Shown here: in pieces, positions 26,340-36,569 of the stretch | Numbering within the stretch: the stretch's first letter is position 1 | How the letters are laid out: the number at the start of each line of letters is the position of its first letter | Origin: Pseudomonas brassicacearum | GTDB lineage: Bacteria; Pseudomonadota; Gammaproteobacteria; Pseudomonadales; Pseudomonadaceae | Length of the DNA stretch: 64,000 bases | Reading direction: 5' to 3' | Assembly (NCBI RefSeq): GCF_009601685.2 | Contig: NZ_CP045701.2 | Coordinates: 124,001-188,000 of the forward strand | Program-made: the position numbers and the translations under genes | The notes under the pieces: model-generated | What the model was told of the DNA's origin: nothing | The model's database searches: none | The model's input: only the letters and a program-made list of their open reading frames with translations

Positions 26340-26434
26340 GTCCGTTTCCAGCCTGGGGAAGGCTGGAGATGGAGCAAGTTATATGCCGGATGAAAATCGA
26401 AGGTTCAACACAACCTCTAGTGTGGGAGTAAACC

Positions 26435-26525
26435 TGTGGGAGCAAAGCTTGCTCGCGAAGAACGATGACGCGACCTTACAGTTGACCTGTGTCGCCTGCA
26501 TCGCGAGCAAGCTTTGCTCCCACAA
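26435..26525. repeat. REPIN
   Basis: TGTGGGAGCAAAGCTTGCTC at the left and its inverse CGAGCAAGCTTTGCTCCCAC at the right, 45 bp apart, between the ansA 3' end and the AraC gene. Confidence 0.85.
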
Positions 26526-26554
26526 GTGTCCCCTCCCACAGGTTTTGCAGTGTG

Positions 26555-27559
26555 TCAGCTCAGTTCGCCACACAGGTCCAGCTCTACCAGCCGCCGAACC
26601 TCTTCCACCGGCAACCCCGCGCCAATCAGCGCCTGCAACTTGCCGAACGCCGCCTCGCGGGTCATGCCACCGCCGGACAGCACGCCAACGCCACGCAAGC
26701 GACTGCCAGCCTCGTAAACGTCCAGCTCGACGCCACCTTCATGGCATTGGGTCACCGCCACGACCACCACGCCGCTGTCCCGCGCCCGCTCGAGGCTGGC
26801 GAGGAAGGCCGGGTTGTCGCTCGGCCCGGTGCCGCTGCCGTAGCACTCCAGCACCAGGCCCTGGATGCCGCTGCCCAGCAGGCCATCGAGGACCTGTGCG
26901 CTGATGCCGGGAAACAGCGGTAACACGGCGATGTTCGCCAATTGCTTGGGCTGGTTGTAGTTCAACTGCGCCGGCAGCGAGGAGGCTTTGACGCCGCCGC
27001 CCTGGCGTTCCAGGCGCTTGAACGGGTGGCGACCGAAGCTGCGCACCTTGGCGCAACGGGTCGGCGCCAGCAGCTCACCGTGGAAGTACAGGTGCACGCC
27101 CGGCGCCAGGCCCTGGCCGAGGGCGACCAGCGCGCCGCTGAGGTTTTCCCAGGCGTCGCTGTCGGTCACGCCGGCGGGCAGCATGGAGCCTGTGAAGCAG
27201 ACCCGTGCATGCAGGCCCAGCAACTGGAAGCTCATCGCCGCGGCGCTGTAGGCCAGGGTATCGGTGCCGTGCAGGATCAGTACGCTGTCGCAGCCCTGCC
27301 CATCCACGGCATCGACCACCGCTTCGCGCAGTTGTTGCCAATAGGCCGGGGTCATGTTGGCGCTGTCGATCAGCGGCGACATTTCCCGGAAGCGCCATTG
27401 CGGCACGACGAGTTCGGGTTGGTTGTGCAGGTAGTCACGCATCCGCGCTTCGAAACCGGATGCCGGGGTCAGGCCGTGGGCGCTGGCCTGCATGCCGATG
27501 GTGCCGCCGGTATAGAGCACCATGACGTGCTGGGCGGCAGGGTAGGTCAAGCCATTCAT
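26555..27559 (-). CDS. ansA: Asparaginase, cytoplasmic type
   Basis: A 334-residue enzyme hydrolysing L-asparagine to aspartate and ammonia. The first active-site motif is YTGGTIG (T17/T20 region), the second HGTDTLAYSA (T99, D100), with K171 as candidate third partner. No signal peptide is present, which points to the AnsA-like cytoplasmic group. An AGCS amino-acid symporter and aspartase lie upstream on the same strand, which fits an asparagine/aspartate utilisation block. The preceding Pseudomonas annotation style is type I; substrate preference is not proven. Confidence 0.88.
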   Translation of the reverse strand: MNGLTYPAAQHVMVLYTGGTIGMQASAHGLTPASGFEARMRDYLHNQPELVVPQWRFREMSPLIDSANMTPAYWQQLREAVVDAVDGQGCDSVLILHGTDTLAYSAAAMSFQLLGLHARVCFTGSMLPAGVTDSDAWENLSGALVALGQGLAPGVHLYFHGELLAPTRCAKVRSFGRHPFKRLERQGGGVKASSLPAQLNYNQPKQLANIAVLPLFPGISAQVLDGLLGSGIQGLVLECYGSGTGPSDNPAFLASLERARDSGVVVVAVTQCHEGGVELDVYEAGSRLRGVGVLSGGGMTREAAFGKLQALIGAGLPVEEVRRLVELDLCGELS

Positions 27560-27691
27560 GGGGTTGTTCTCCGAGGACGAAAACGGCAGCTTGGGTCAGC
27601 TGCCACAACATAAGGTCGAGCATGACGCCGACCTTAGGCTGTGTCACGCCGGGCGCAGGGGATGCGCCCGGTTTTTTTCCTTGATTACCGA

Positions 27692-29143
27692 TCAGCGTTG
27701 CGCTGCGGCCACGCCAGCAGTCTTGGCGTCAGGTTTGGTAACCGGCGCCGATGGGTTGGCCGGCCAAGCCTTGCGGTCCAGATCCAGGTCCGGGAACTTG
27801 CTGGAGTCGAAGACAGGGGTCTTGATGCCGGCCGAACGCTGGTCATCGTAGTCACGCAGGATGCGCATGCCGACCTTGAACAGCAGGAACAGCGCGATCA
27901 GGTTCACGAACGCCAGCAGGGTCATGGTGATGTCGGCGAAGGCGAACACGGTGCCGAGGTTTTCGATGGCGCCCCAGAAAATCAGGACCAGAACCAGTGT
28001 GCGGTAGGCGATCAGGGCCTTGCGGTTTTCACCCAGCATGAAGCGCAGGTTGTTCTCGCCCAGGTAGTAGTTGTAGAGGATCGAGGTGAACACGAACAAG
28101 GACAGGGCCACGGAGATGAATATCCGGCCCCAGTCACCCACGACGGCCGCCAGGGAGTTCTGGGTCAGGGCAATGCCGTCGCCTTCGAAGCCCGGGGTGT
28201 AGAAGCCCGACAGCAGGATCAGCAGTGCGGTGCAGGTGCAGATCAGGAACGTGTCGAGGAACACGCTGAACGCCTGAACCACGCCCTGGGCTACCGGGTG
28301 CTCGACCGACGCGACGGCGGCCACGTTTGGCGCACTGCCCAGGCCGGCTTCGTTGGCGAACACGCCACGCTTGACGCCCATGACGATGGCGCTGCCGATC
28401 AGGCCGCCAAAGGCCTGGTCCAGGCCGAAGGCGCTTCTGACGATGGTCGCCAGCATGTCCGGTACGTGTTCGAACTGCAGCACGATGACATAGAGGGTCA
28501 CGCCGATGTACGCCAGGGTCTTGACCGGTACCAGCAGGTCGGCCACCTTGGCGATACGCTTGATCCCACCGATGAACACCAGGCCCAGCAGCACCGCCAG
28601 GCCCAGGCCGGTGTAGGTGGTGTCGAAGCCGAAGGCGTTGTTCAGGGAATGGGTAACTGCGTGGGCTTGCAGGCCGTTGAAGGCGAAGCCGAAGGTGACC
28701 AGCAGCAGGACCGCCATGACCATGCCCAACCAGCGCTTCTGCAGGCCGTGCTGGATGTAGTAGGACGGGCCGCCACGGAACTGGCCTTCGGCGTCGCAGC
28801 GCTTGTAGAGCTGGCCGAGGGAGCACTCGAAGAAGCTGCTGGACATGCCGACCAGCGCGGTCACCCACATCCAGAACACTGCACCAGGACCGCCGAGGGT
28901 CACGGCGATGCCGACACCGGCGATGTTGCCCGCGCCGACACGACCGGCCAGGCTGAGCATCAGCGCCTGAAATGAGCTGAGCTGGTCAGTGCTGCTTTTC
29001 AAACTGTCACGGAACACCGCGAACATGTGAAAGAAATGACGGAACTGGACGAAACGCGAGCGGATCGTGAAGTAGCTCCCGAGCCCGACAATGAGCACGA
29101 TCAGCACTTTCCCTGAGAGGAAGTCGTTGATGACTTCAAGCAT
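27692..29143 (-). CDS. Alanine/glycine:cation symporter (AGCS) family protein
   Basis: A 483-residue secondary transporter with about ten membrane helices, importing small neutral amino acids with Na+ or H+. Family features include GRVGAGNIAGVGIAVTLGGPGA near residue 70 and KRGVFANEAGLGSAPN near residue 275. The ATG at 29143 has GAGGAA upstream; the frame upstream of it has no coding character. It lies between aspA and ansA on the same strand, though a terminator and repeat separate it from aspA. Alanine/glycine versus other substrates cannot be resolved. Confidence 0.9.
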   Translation of the reverse strand: MLEVINDFLSGKVLIVLIVGLGSYFTIRSRFVQFRHFFHMFAVFRDSLKSSTDQLSSFQALMLSLAGRVGAGNIAGVGIAVTLGGPGAVFWMWVTALVGMSSSFFECSLGQLYKRCDAEGQFRGGPSYYIQHGLQKRWLGMVMAVLLLVTFGFAFNGLQAHAVTHSLNNAFGFDTTYTGLGLAVLLGLVFIGGIKRIAKVADLLVPVKTLAYIGVTLYVIVLQFEHVPDMLATIVRSAFGLDQAFGGLIGSAIVMGVKRGVFANEAGLGSAPNVAAVASVEHPVAQGVVQAFSVFLDTFLICTCTALLILLSGFYTPGFEGDGIALTQNSLAAVVGDWGRIFISVALSLFVFTSILYNYYLGENNLRFMLGENRKALIAYRTLVLVLIFWGAIENLGTVFAFADITMTLLAFVNLIALFLLFKVGMRILRDYDDQRSAGIKTPVFDSSKFPDLDLDRKAWPANPSAPVTKPDAKTAGVAAAQR

Positions 29144-29427
29144 GAGTATTCCTCGCTGTTTTTTGTTTAAGCAAATGCTGGCCATTTGGAAACATCGCGT
29201 TACATCGGTCGGCGCGCGGCCCGACAGGTGAGGCGATGTTTCGTCCCGGTCCATTTTCGCGGGTTTGTTATTAGTTCGGTTTTCGCATGTTTAAGGGTCT
29301 CGCTGCAGACGACCGCTCATGCGAAGAGGGGCGGCACTATACCTATCAGTGCGGTGCCCGTCTGCACAGTTGTGGTGCGTCCGACGAAGCGGACCCTTTG
29401 AAACACCTGGCCTTTCGGTCAGGTTAT

Positions 29428-29518
29428 TGTGGGGGCGAGCCTGCTTGCGTTGGCTGGCGACGCGGTTTACAACGGGCAGCGCGTCGTCGTTTATCACGAG
29501 CAGGTTCCTTCCCACAGG
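29428..29518. repeat. Degenerate REPIN
   Basis: TTGTGGGGGCGAGCCTGCTTGC and ATCACGAGCAGGTTCCTTCC form an imperfect inverted pair about 50 bp apart, more diverged than the other copies. Confidence 0.65.
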
Positions 29519-29544
29519 TTCGGTCATCCTTTGCTGCTATCAAT

Positions 29545-29579
29545 TAAAAAAAGGGCTTGGGGAAGATCCCCAAGCCCTC
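29545..29579 (-). terminator. aspA terminator
   Basis: On the minus strand: GGGCTTGGGGA, short loop, TCCCCAAGCCC followed by a run of seven T. A strong intrinsic terminator just after the aspA stop. Confidence 0.9.
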
Positions 29580-29631
29580 AAAAGGTGAGAGGTGTCTAGT
29601 CCCTCGACCTGGTGAGCGGTGGTCGTGTCGA

Positions 29632-31056
<1,425 letters not shown>

Positions 31057-31152
31057 GATGGAAATCATCTCGATAAGGACCCGGTCTGAGCCGGAACGCT
31101 GCGAATCCTAGGCTCTCGAAAAAAAATGGGCCAATGCTGTTAAGCACTGCCC

Positions 31153-31169
31153 TATGCATATTCGGCATA
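31153..31169. promoter_or_regulatory. Candidate LysR-type operator between aspA and the LysR gene
   Basis: TATGC-N7-GCATA is an inverted repeat containing a T-N11-A core (31155/31167), the usual LysR-family half-site layout, placed in the 179-bp divergent interval. Confidence 0.55.
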
Positions 31170-31235
31170 ATGTCGGTGTGACGTCGACAGTGCGACGAAC
31201 GTGTGACCTGTTTTGGTGCGTGTAAGGGAGGCGTG

Positions 31236-32153
31236 ATGAATCTTGAAAGCAAATGGCTTGAGGACTTCAGTGCCCTGGCCGCTACCCGCAGTTTCTCCCA
31301 GGCGGCCGAACGGCGATTCGTGACGCAACCGGCGTTCAGCCGGCGAATCCGCAGCCTTGAGGCGGCGCTGGGGCTGACCCTGGTCAACCGCTCCCGCACG
31401 CCGGTCGAGCTGACGGCAGCGGGGCAACTCTTCTTGGTGACGGCGCGCACGGTGGTCGAGCAACTGGGTGAAGTGTTGCGCCATTTGCATCACCTGGAAG
31501 GCGGACAGGGCGAAGTCATACAGGTGGCCGCCGCCCACTCTCTGGCGCTGGGCTTCTTCCCACGCTGGATCGCGCAATTGCGCAACGAGGGCATGAACAT
31601 CGCCACGCGGCTGGTGGCGACCAACGTCGGCGACGCCGTCCACGCCTTGCGTGAAGGGGGCTGCGACCTGATGCTGGCCTTCTACGATCCGGACTCGGCC
31701 ATGCAGATGGACCCGGAGATCTTCCCGTCGCTGCACCTGGGCCAGACCGAAATGCTCCCGGTGTGCGCCGCCGATGCCAACGGTAATCCGCTGTTCGACC
31801 TTGAGGGCGAGGCCAGCGTGCCGCTGCTGGCCTACAGCGCCGGGGCTTTCCTCGGGCGTTCAGTCAACCAGTTGTTGCGCCAGCGGGCGCTGCGTTTCAC
31901 CACGATCTACGAGACGGCCATGGCCGACAGCCTCAAAAGCATGGCCCTGGAAGGCCTGGGCATCGCCTGGGTGCCGCACCTGAGCGTACGCGCCGAACTG
32001 GCCCGGGGCGAACTGGTGATCTGCGGCGGCCCGCAATGGCACGTGCCGCTGGAGATCCGCCTGTACCGCTGCGCCCTGGTGCGCAAGGCCAATGTGCGGT
32101 TGTTGTGGCGCAAGCTTGAAGGTGGTGCGGCGCAGGGCGCCGCCGGATCTTGA
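31236..32153 (+). CDS. LysR-family regulator, HypT/YjiE-like
   Basis: A 305-residue LysR-type regulator. The N-terminal helix-turn-helix region reads WLEDFSALAATRSFSQAAERR; the effector domain begins with IQVAAAHSLALGFFP. These segments match E. coli HypT (YjiE/QseD), the hypochlorite-responsive regulator, more closely than generic LysR proteins. It is divergent from aspA, which makes aspA a likely target and leaves open whether the signal is oxidant or metabolite. The ATG at 31236 has AAGGGAG upstream. Function beyond the family is inference. Confidence 0.85.
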   Translation: MNLESKWLEDFSALAATRSFSQAAERRFVTQPAFSRRIRSLEAALGLTLVNRSRTPVELTAAGQLFLVTARTVVEQLGEVLRHLHHLEGGQGEVIQVAAAHSLALGFFPRWIAQLRNEGMNIATRLVATNVGDAVHALREGGCDLMLAFYDPDSAMQMDPEIFPSLHLGQTEMLPVCAADANGNPLFDLEGEASVPLLAYSAGAFLGRSVNQLLRQRALRFTTIYETAMADSLKSMALEGLGIAWVPHLSVRAELARGELVICGGPQWHVPLEIRLYRCALVRKANVRLLWRKLEGGAAQGAAGS

Positions 32154-32206
32154 AACCAGCGCAGAACCCCTTGTGGGATGCCACTGATATCGGGGTCATC
32201 ACCGAA

Positions 32207-32303
32207 CCCTTGTGGGAGCGAGCTTGCTCGCGATGACGGACTGGCATTCACGGTTGCATTGACTGACCTATCGCTATCGCGAGCAAGCTCGCTCCCACAA
32301 GGG
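32207..32303. repeat. REPIN with long perfect arms
   Basis: CCCTTGTGGGAGCGAGCTTG at the left is exactly mirrored by CAAGCTCGCTCCCACAAGGG at the right, with about 40 bp between: one of the best-preserved pairs in the window. Confidence 0.9.
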
Positions 32304-32379
32304 ATTTGTGTCGTTGCTCTGCTGACCTGCAAGTCAATAAAACCGCCACTTCACCGCAAATGACAGATGGTCGGCGAAA

Positions 32380-32409
32380 GTGCGTTTAACGCACCATTTT
32401 CGGTATACT
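32380..32409 (+). promoter_or_regulatory. purE promoter region with 15-bp palindrome
   Basis: A -10 element TATACT lies at 32404-32409. A perfect inverted repeat GTGCGTT-T-AACGCAC (32380-32394) covers the expected -35 position (weak match TGCGTT, 17-bp spacing). This is a candidate operator for a purine-responsive or other repressor; it is not the E. coli PurR consensus. Confidence 0.55.
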
Positions 32410-32446
32410 GCCCGGCCTTCGGTCGGTTCGCCCGGCCATAATTCGT

Positions 32447-32488
32447 ACAACAAGCCACGCCGGTCTCCTGCGTGGCTTGTTGTTTTTT
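32447..32488 (+). terminator. Terminator-like hairpin in the purE leader
   Basis: ACAACAAGCCACGC, nine-base loop, GCGTGGCTTGTTGT followed by a T-run: a 14-bp perfect stem. It lies between the apparent promoter and the purE start (38 bp further on), so it may attenuate purE rather than merely end upstream transcripts. Confidence 0.75.
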
Positions 32489-32526
32489 GACGCGCCTGCG
32501 GGCGCCCAGAGAGAAGAGGCACGACG

Positions 32527-33018
32527 ATGAGTGCACTGGTTGGCGTGATCATGGGCTCCAAGTCCGATTGGTCCACCCTTAGCCACACCGCCGATATGCT
32601 GGAAAAGCTCGGCATCCCTTACGAGGTGAAAGTGGTCTCCGCCCACCGTACCCCGGACCTGCTGTTCCAGTACGCCGAAGAGGCCGAGGCGCGTGGCATC
32701 GAGGTGATCATCGCCGGTGCCGGTGGCGCCGCCCATTTGCCAGGCATGTGTGCGGCCAAGACCCACCTGCCGGTGCTGGGCGTGCCGGTTCAGTCTTCGA
32801 TGCTCTCGGGCGTCGATTCGCTGCTGTCGATCGTGCAGATGCCGGCCGGTATCCCGGTCGCGACCCTGGCCATCGGCAAGGCTGGCGCGATCAACGCGGC
32901 CCTGCTCTCGGCGAGCATCCTGGGCGCCAAGCACCCACAATTTCATACCGTGCTGAAAAAATTCCGCGCTGAGCAGACAGACAGCGTCCTGGACAATCCA
33001 GACCCACGCATTGCCTGA
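32527..33018 (+). CDS. purE: 5-(carboxyamino)imidazole ribonucleotide mutase
   Basis: A 163-residue class I PurE converting N5-CAIR to CAIR in purine biosynthesis. Characteristic segments are GSKSDW (residues 11-16), SAHRTPD and [11 protein letters not shown]. Length is normal. AGAAGAGG precedes the ATG. purK starts 12 bp after its stop, forming the standard purEK operon; the leader contains a terminator-like hairpin and a palindrome, suggesting control of both genes. Confidence 0.96.
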   Translation: MSALVGVIMGSKSDWSTLSHTADMLEKLGIPYEVKVVSAHRTPDLLFQYAEEAEARGIEVIIAGAGGAAHLPGMCAAKTHLPVLGVPVQSSMLSGVDSLLSIVQMPAGIPVATLAIGKAGAINAALLSASILGAKHPQFHTVLKKFRAEQTDSVLDNPDPRIA

Positions 33019-33030
33019 GGTTGTTGACGA

Positions 33031-34113
33031 ATGAAGATCGGTGTAATCGGTGGCGGCCAGTTGGGTCGCATGTTGGCCCTGGCAGGTACGCCGCTGGGGA
33101 TGAACTTCGCTTTCCTTGACCCGGCGCCGGACGCCTGCGCCGCGGCATTGGGTGAACACCTGCGGGCCGACTATGGCGACCAGGATCACCTGCGCCAATT
33201 GGCCGATGAAGTCGACCTGGTGACCTTCGAGTTCGAAAGCGTCCCGGCCGAGACCGTGGCCTTCCTGTCCCAGTTCGTCCCGGTCTACCCGAGCGCCGAA
33301 GCCTTGCGGATCGCCCGTGATCGCTGGTTCGAAAAGAGCATGTTCAAGGACCTGGGCATCCCCACGCCGGCTTTTGCCGACATTCAGTCCCAGGCCGACC
33401 TCGACGCTGCCGTCGCTACCATCGGCCTGCCCGCCGTGCTCAAGACCCGTACCCTGGGTTACGACGGCAAGGGTCAGAAAGTCCTTCGCAAGCCTGAAGA
33501 CGTGGTCGGTACGTTCGCCGAACTCGGCAGCGTGGCCTGCCTGCTGGAAGGCTTCGTGCCATTCACTGGCGAAGTCTCGTTGATTGCCGTGCGTGCCCGC
33601 GACGGTGAGATCCGTTTCTACCCACTGGTGCACAACACTCACAAGGACGGCATCCTCAAGCTGTCCGTCGCCAGCACCGACCATCCGTTGCAGGCCCTGG
33701 CCGAAGACTATTCCAGCCGGGTGCTCAAGCAGCTCGACTATGTCGGCGTGATGGCATTCGAGTTCTTTGAAGTGGACGGTGGCCTCAAGGCCAACGAAAT
33801 CGCGCCTCGGGTACACAACTCCGGGCACTGGACCACCGAAGGCGCCGAATGCAGCCAGTTCGAAAACCATCTGCGGGCGGTGGCCGGGCTGCCGCTGGGG
33901 TCGACCGCCAAGGTCGGTGAAAGCGCGATGCTCAACTTCATCGGCAAGGTCCCGGACAGCGAGAAAGTCCTGGCGATTGCCGACTGCCATCTGCATCACT
34001 ATGGCAAGGCGTTCAAGGCTGGGCGCAAGGTCGGTCACGCCAACCTGCGTTGCGCTGACCGGGCGACGCTGGCCCAGCAGATCATCAAGGTCGAGACGCT
34101 GATCGCCGAGTAA
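33031..34113 (+). CDS. purK: 5-(carboxyamino)imidazole ribonucleotide synthase
   Basis: A 360-residue ATP-grasp enzyme that carboxylates AIR with bicarbonate and ATP to give N5-CAIR, the substrate of PurE. The N-terminal GVIGGGQLGRML motif and the ATP-grasp elements (LKTRTLGYDGKGQ; FEFFEVDGGLKANEIAPRVHNSG) are clear. It follows purE by 12 bp and is expected to be cotranscribed. Confidence 0.96.
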   Translation: MKIGVIGGGQLGRMLALAGTPLGMNFAFLDPAPDACAAALGEHLRADYGDQDHLRQLADEVDLVTFEFESVPAETVAFLSQFVPVYPSAEALRIARDRWFEKSMFKDLGIPTPAFADIQSQADLDAAVATIGLPAVLKTRTLGYDGKGQKVLRKPEDVVGTFAELGSVACLLEGFVPFTGEVSLIAVRARDGEIRFYPLVHNTHKDGILKLSVASTDHPLQALAEDYSSRVLKQLDYVGVMAFEFFEVDGGLKANEIAPRVHNSGHWTTEGAECSQFENHLRAVAGLPLGSTAKVGESAMLNFIGKVPDSEKVLAIADCHLHHYGKAFKAGRKVGHANLRCADRATLAQQIIKVETLIAE

Positions 34114-34217
34114 TAGTCTGGAGTCGGTGGAACCATTCGTCGGCCAACTTCTCTGATTAGCTAGGCGCCAAATCTGACCGGATTCTGGCTCTAGCTATTC
34201 AACGAGAGGGAAATGCC

Positions 34218-34463
34218 ATGGGAATCATTGGAACCATCTTTATCGGCCTGATCGTCGGCCTGCTGGCACGCTTCCTGAAACCGGGCGATGACAGCATGGG
34301 CTGGATCATGACCATCCTGCTCGGTATCGGCGGTTCGTTGGCAGCCACTTACGGCGGCCAGGCCCTGGGCATCTACCATGCCGGCGAAGGCGCTGGCTTC
34401 ATTGGTGCCCTGGTGGGCGCGGTGGTGTTGCTGGTGATCTACGGCCTGATCAAAAGAAACTGA
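34218..34463 (+). CDS. GlsB/YeaQ/YmgE-family stress-response membrane protein
   Basis: An 81-residue, Gly-rich protein with three short hydrophobic helices (about 3-20, 28-46 and 55-76), the transglycosylase-associated GlsB/YeaQ family. Such proteins are often induced by envelope or osmotic stress; a biochemical activity is not established. The ATG has GAGAGGG upstream. A terminator-like hairpin follows at 34478. Confidence 0.85.
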   Translation: MGIIGTIFIGLIVGLLARFLKPGDDSMGWIMTILLGIGGSLAATYGGQALGIYHAGEGAGFIGALVGAVVLLVIYGLIKRN

Positions 34464-34477
34464 TTCAAATGCGACAA

Positions 34478-34508
34478 AGCCCCCTCTGCGTGGCGCGCAG
34501 AGGGGGCT
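34478..34508. terminator. Hairpin terminator (no long T-run)
   Basis: AGCCCCCTCTGCG, loop TGGCG, CGCAGAGGGGGCT: a 13-bp perfect stem after the GlsB-like gene. Confidence 0.7.
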
Positions 34509-34552
34509 AGAATGCCCGGCGTTGCACTTCCTACTCATTGCCGAGCCCATTC

Positions 34553-35089
34553 ATGCGCCGTCTAGTGTTGACCCTTCTTTTGCTGGGCAGTGGCCTGGCC
34601 CACGCCGCCGAGCTGCCGGAAACCGACTGGCTCGAACTGATGCCCAAGTCGGACCAGAAAGCCCTCGAGGCCATGCCCGAGATCGACCATAATTCCCCCG
34701 AAGCCAACGGTACGTTCACCGAGAAAGGTGGCCTGAAGCAAAGCAAGGGCTTGCCGGCGGTGATGTATTCGACCAAGACCGTGGCGTCGATGAACGACAA
34801 GCACATCCGCATCGGTGGTTACCCGGTGCCCCTGGAAACCGACGCCAAAGGCCGCAGCACGCTGTTTTTCCTGGTGCCTTACCCCGGCGCCTGCATCCAC
34901 GTCCCGCCACCGCCGCCTAATCAACTGGTGCTGGTGCGCTATCCCAAGGGCTTGAAGCTGGACGACATCTATACACCGCTGTGGGTGACCGGCACGCTGA
35001 AGATCGAAAAGGTCGACAATGATCTGGCGAGTGCGGCGTATGCGCTGGATGCGGAGAAGGTGCGGGTGGTGCAGGAGGCGGATTTGTAA
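34553..35089 (+). CDS. DUF3299 domain-containing exported protein
   Basis: A 178-residue protein with a signal peptide (MRRLVLTLLLLGSGLAHA, cleavage after residue 18). The mature domain, with PETDWLELMP at its start and FFLVPYPGACIHVPPPPPNQ in the middle, matches DUF3299; a Cys in that segment is characteristic. Function is unknown; related proteins often sit near ABC transporter or metal-handling genes, not seen here. The ATG at 34553 starts the signal peptide. Confidence 0.82.
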   Translation: MRRLVLTLLLLGSGLAHAAELPETDWLELMPKSDQKALEAMPEIDHNSPEANGTFTEKGGLKQSKGLPAVMYSTKTVASMNDKHIRIGGYPVPLETDAKGRSTLFFLVPYPGACIHVPPPPPNQLVLVRYPKGLKLDDIYTPLWVTGTLKIEKVDNDLASAAYALDAEKVRVVQEADL

Positions 35090-35099
35090 TAGATCCCAA

Positions 35100-35190
35100 T
35101 GTGGGAGCGGGCTTGCTCGCGAAGGCGGTCGGTCAGTTGATACTTATGTTGACTGACACACCGCTTTCGCGAGCAAGCCCGCTCCCACAA
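35100..35190. repeat. REPIN
   Basis: TGTGGGAGCGGGCTTGCTCG and CGAGCAAGCCCGCTCCCACA are inverted around about 50 bp, between the convergent DUF3299 and mutarotase genes. Confidence 0.88.
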
Positions 35191-35207
35191 TGGTTTTGTG
35201 GTGTGGC

Positions 35208-36107
35208 TTAGAGCGGCTTGCTGCAGAGGCTCACACCCAGGGTATGACTGGCCTGCGGCACCAACGTCACCACATCGTCCATCACATTGGCCGTCTCGAT
35301 GCACAGCATGTGTTGCCAGCCGTCGTCGGCCATGTCGCTGAAGGCCTTGGCGCGTTCGGTCCATGGGTTCCAGATCACTGCCGAGCGCGAACCACTGCTG
35401 GTCAGCTCGATCCGTCGTTGCCACTGGGGGTCGACGATGCTCAGCTTCGGCGGGGTATTGAGGTAGATGCGGTCGGTCTCGCCAGCAAAGTGCAAGTCGC
35501 CGGCCTGGGTGACGGTTTTCCAGTCGTCCAGGGTCTCGATGTAGCTCAAGCCATCCACACCTTCGACCTGTACGTTGCGCACGTCGCTCACGGCAAAGTA
35601 GCTGTGCAGCGCCTGGCTGAGGCTGACGGTTTCGCTGCCGCGGTTATGGCTGGTGAGGCGGATGTGCAACTGCTCGTCCATCACGATGGCCAGCGTCAGG
35701 TCTACCTGATGGGGCCAGCCTGAGAGGCCGTTTTCGGGGTAGGGCAGCACGAATTCCACTTTCAGGCTTTCGCCCTGGGCTTCGATGCCCTTGAGCTCCC
35801 AATCCATCGCCCGCACCAGGCCGTGGGCGGTGGCCGGGTCGTTGCTCACGCGCATGGCCTGTACGCTGTCGGGGTTGCGTGTCAGGTTGCCGAACCACGG
35901 CCAGCACACCGGCACGCCCGCGCGGATGCTCTTGCCGGCCTTGAACGTGGCCTGGTCGTTGAGCCAGATCAGCGGCGGCTGGCCGTCCACTTGATAGCTG
36001 AGGATATGCGCGCCTTGTTGGGCCACCAGCAGCTCGGCCTGACCGTGGCGGATGCGCCAGGCGTTAAGTTCATCCAGCTTGACGGCTTCGACGTTGGGCG
36101 TAGGCAT
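35208..36107 (-). CDS. D-hexose-6-phosphate mutarotase (YeaD-like)
   Basis: A 299-residue aldose-1-epimerase-superfamily protein. RAGVPVCWPWFG and TSHNRGSETVSLSQALHSYF hold the conserved active-site histidine segment, and ETDRIYLNTP is typical of YeaD. It would equilibrate alpha and beta anomers of glucose-6-phosphate or related sugars. The ATG at 36107 is selected over an upstream TTG. The next gene upstream, a thioesterase on the same strand, starts 58 bp away. Confidence 0.88.
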   Translation of the reverse strand: MPTPNVEAVKLDELNAWRIRHGQAELLVAQQGAHILSYQVDGQPPLIWLNDQATFKAGKSIRAGVPVCWPWFGNLTRNPDSVQAMRVSNDPATAHGLVRAMDWELKGIEAQGESLKVEFVLPYPENGLSGWPHQVDLTLAIVMDEQLHIRLTSHNRGSETVSLSQALHSYFAVSDVRNVQVEGVDGLSYIETLDDWKTVTQAGDLHFAGETDRIYLNTPPKLSIVDPQWQRRIELTSSGSRSAVIWNPWTERAKAFSDMADDGWQHMLCIETANVMDDVVTLVPQASHTLGVSLCSKPL

Positions 36108-36164
36108 GTTGCAAATCTCGCTCGGGAACAGGGACTGCAATGGACCGCAAAACGGCCGCCGTGT

Positions 36165-36569
36165 TTAACGGGCGCGCGGCGGAACCGAGCGGGTGCGGCC
36201 GCTGCCGTCGATGGCGACGAAGACGAATACCGCTTCGGTCACCTTGCGCCATTCACTGGACAGCGGGTCGTCGCTCCAGACTTCGACCATCATCTGGATC
36301 GAACTGCGGCCGATTTCCAACGCCTGGGTATAGAACGACAACTGCGCGCCCACCGCCACCGGCACCAGGAACGCCATGCGATCGATCGCCACGGTGGCCA
36401 CGCGTCCGCCCGCCACTTTACTGGCCATGGCGGTGCCGGCCAGGTCCATCTGGGACACCAGCCAGCCGCCGAAGATATCGCCGAAACCGTTGGTCTCGCG
36501 AGGGAGCGCGGTGATTTGCAGGGCCAGGTCGCCTTGCGGGATTGGATCTTCTTGTTCGAGCTCTATCAT
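36165..36569 (-). CDS. Acyl-CoA thioesterase, YciA-like hotdog protein
   Basis: A 134-residue hotdog-fold protein. GDIFGGWLVSQMDLAG (residues 30-45) contains the catalytic Asp helix region, and the VATVAIDRMAFLVPV strand follows, as in YciA-type acyl-CoA thioesterases. It would hydrolyse acyl-CoA esters in the cytoplasm; chain-length preference is unknown. It probably shares a transcript with the mutarotase gene. Confidence 0.88.
   Translation of the reverse strand: MIELEQEDPIPQGDLALQITALPRETNGFGDIFGGWLVSQMDLAGTAMASKVAGGRVATVAIDRMAFLVPVAVGAQLSFYTQALEIGRSSIQMMVEVWSDDPLSSEWRKVTEAVFVFVAIDGSGRTRSVPPRAR

Larger units (their letters stand above)
29144..29631. other. Gene-free region between the AGCS gene and aspA
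   Basis: About 490 bp without a supported gene. It holds the promoter of the AGCS gene, a degenerate REPIN (29428-29518) and the aspA terminator (29545-29579). Confidence 0.6.

Noticed and set aside
27641-28975. Long plus-strand frames opposite the AGCS gene (and similarly 29557-30969 opposite aspA)
   Set aside because: Composition typical of antisense shadows of GC-rich genes; the minus-strand genes are certain.
32380-32394. E. coli-type PurR box ahead of purE
   Set aside because: The palindrome does not match ACGCAAACGTTTGCGT in centre or spacing, and a LacI-type PurR is not assured in Pseudomonas.
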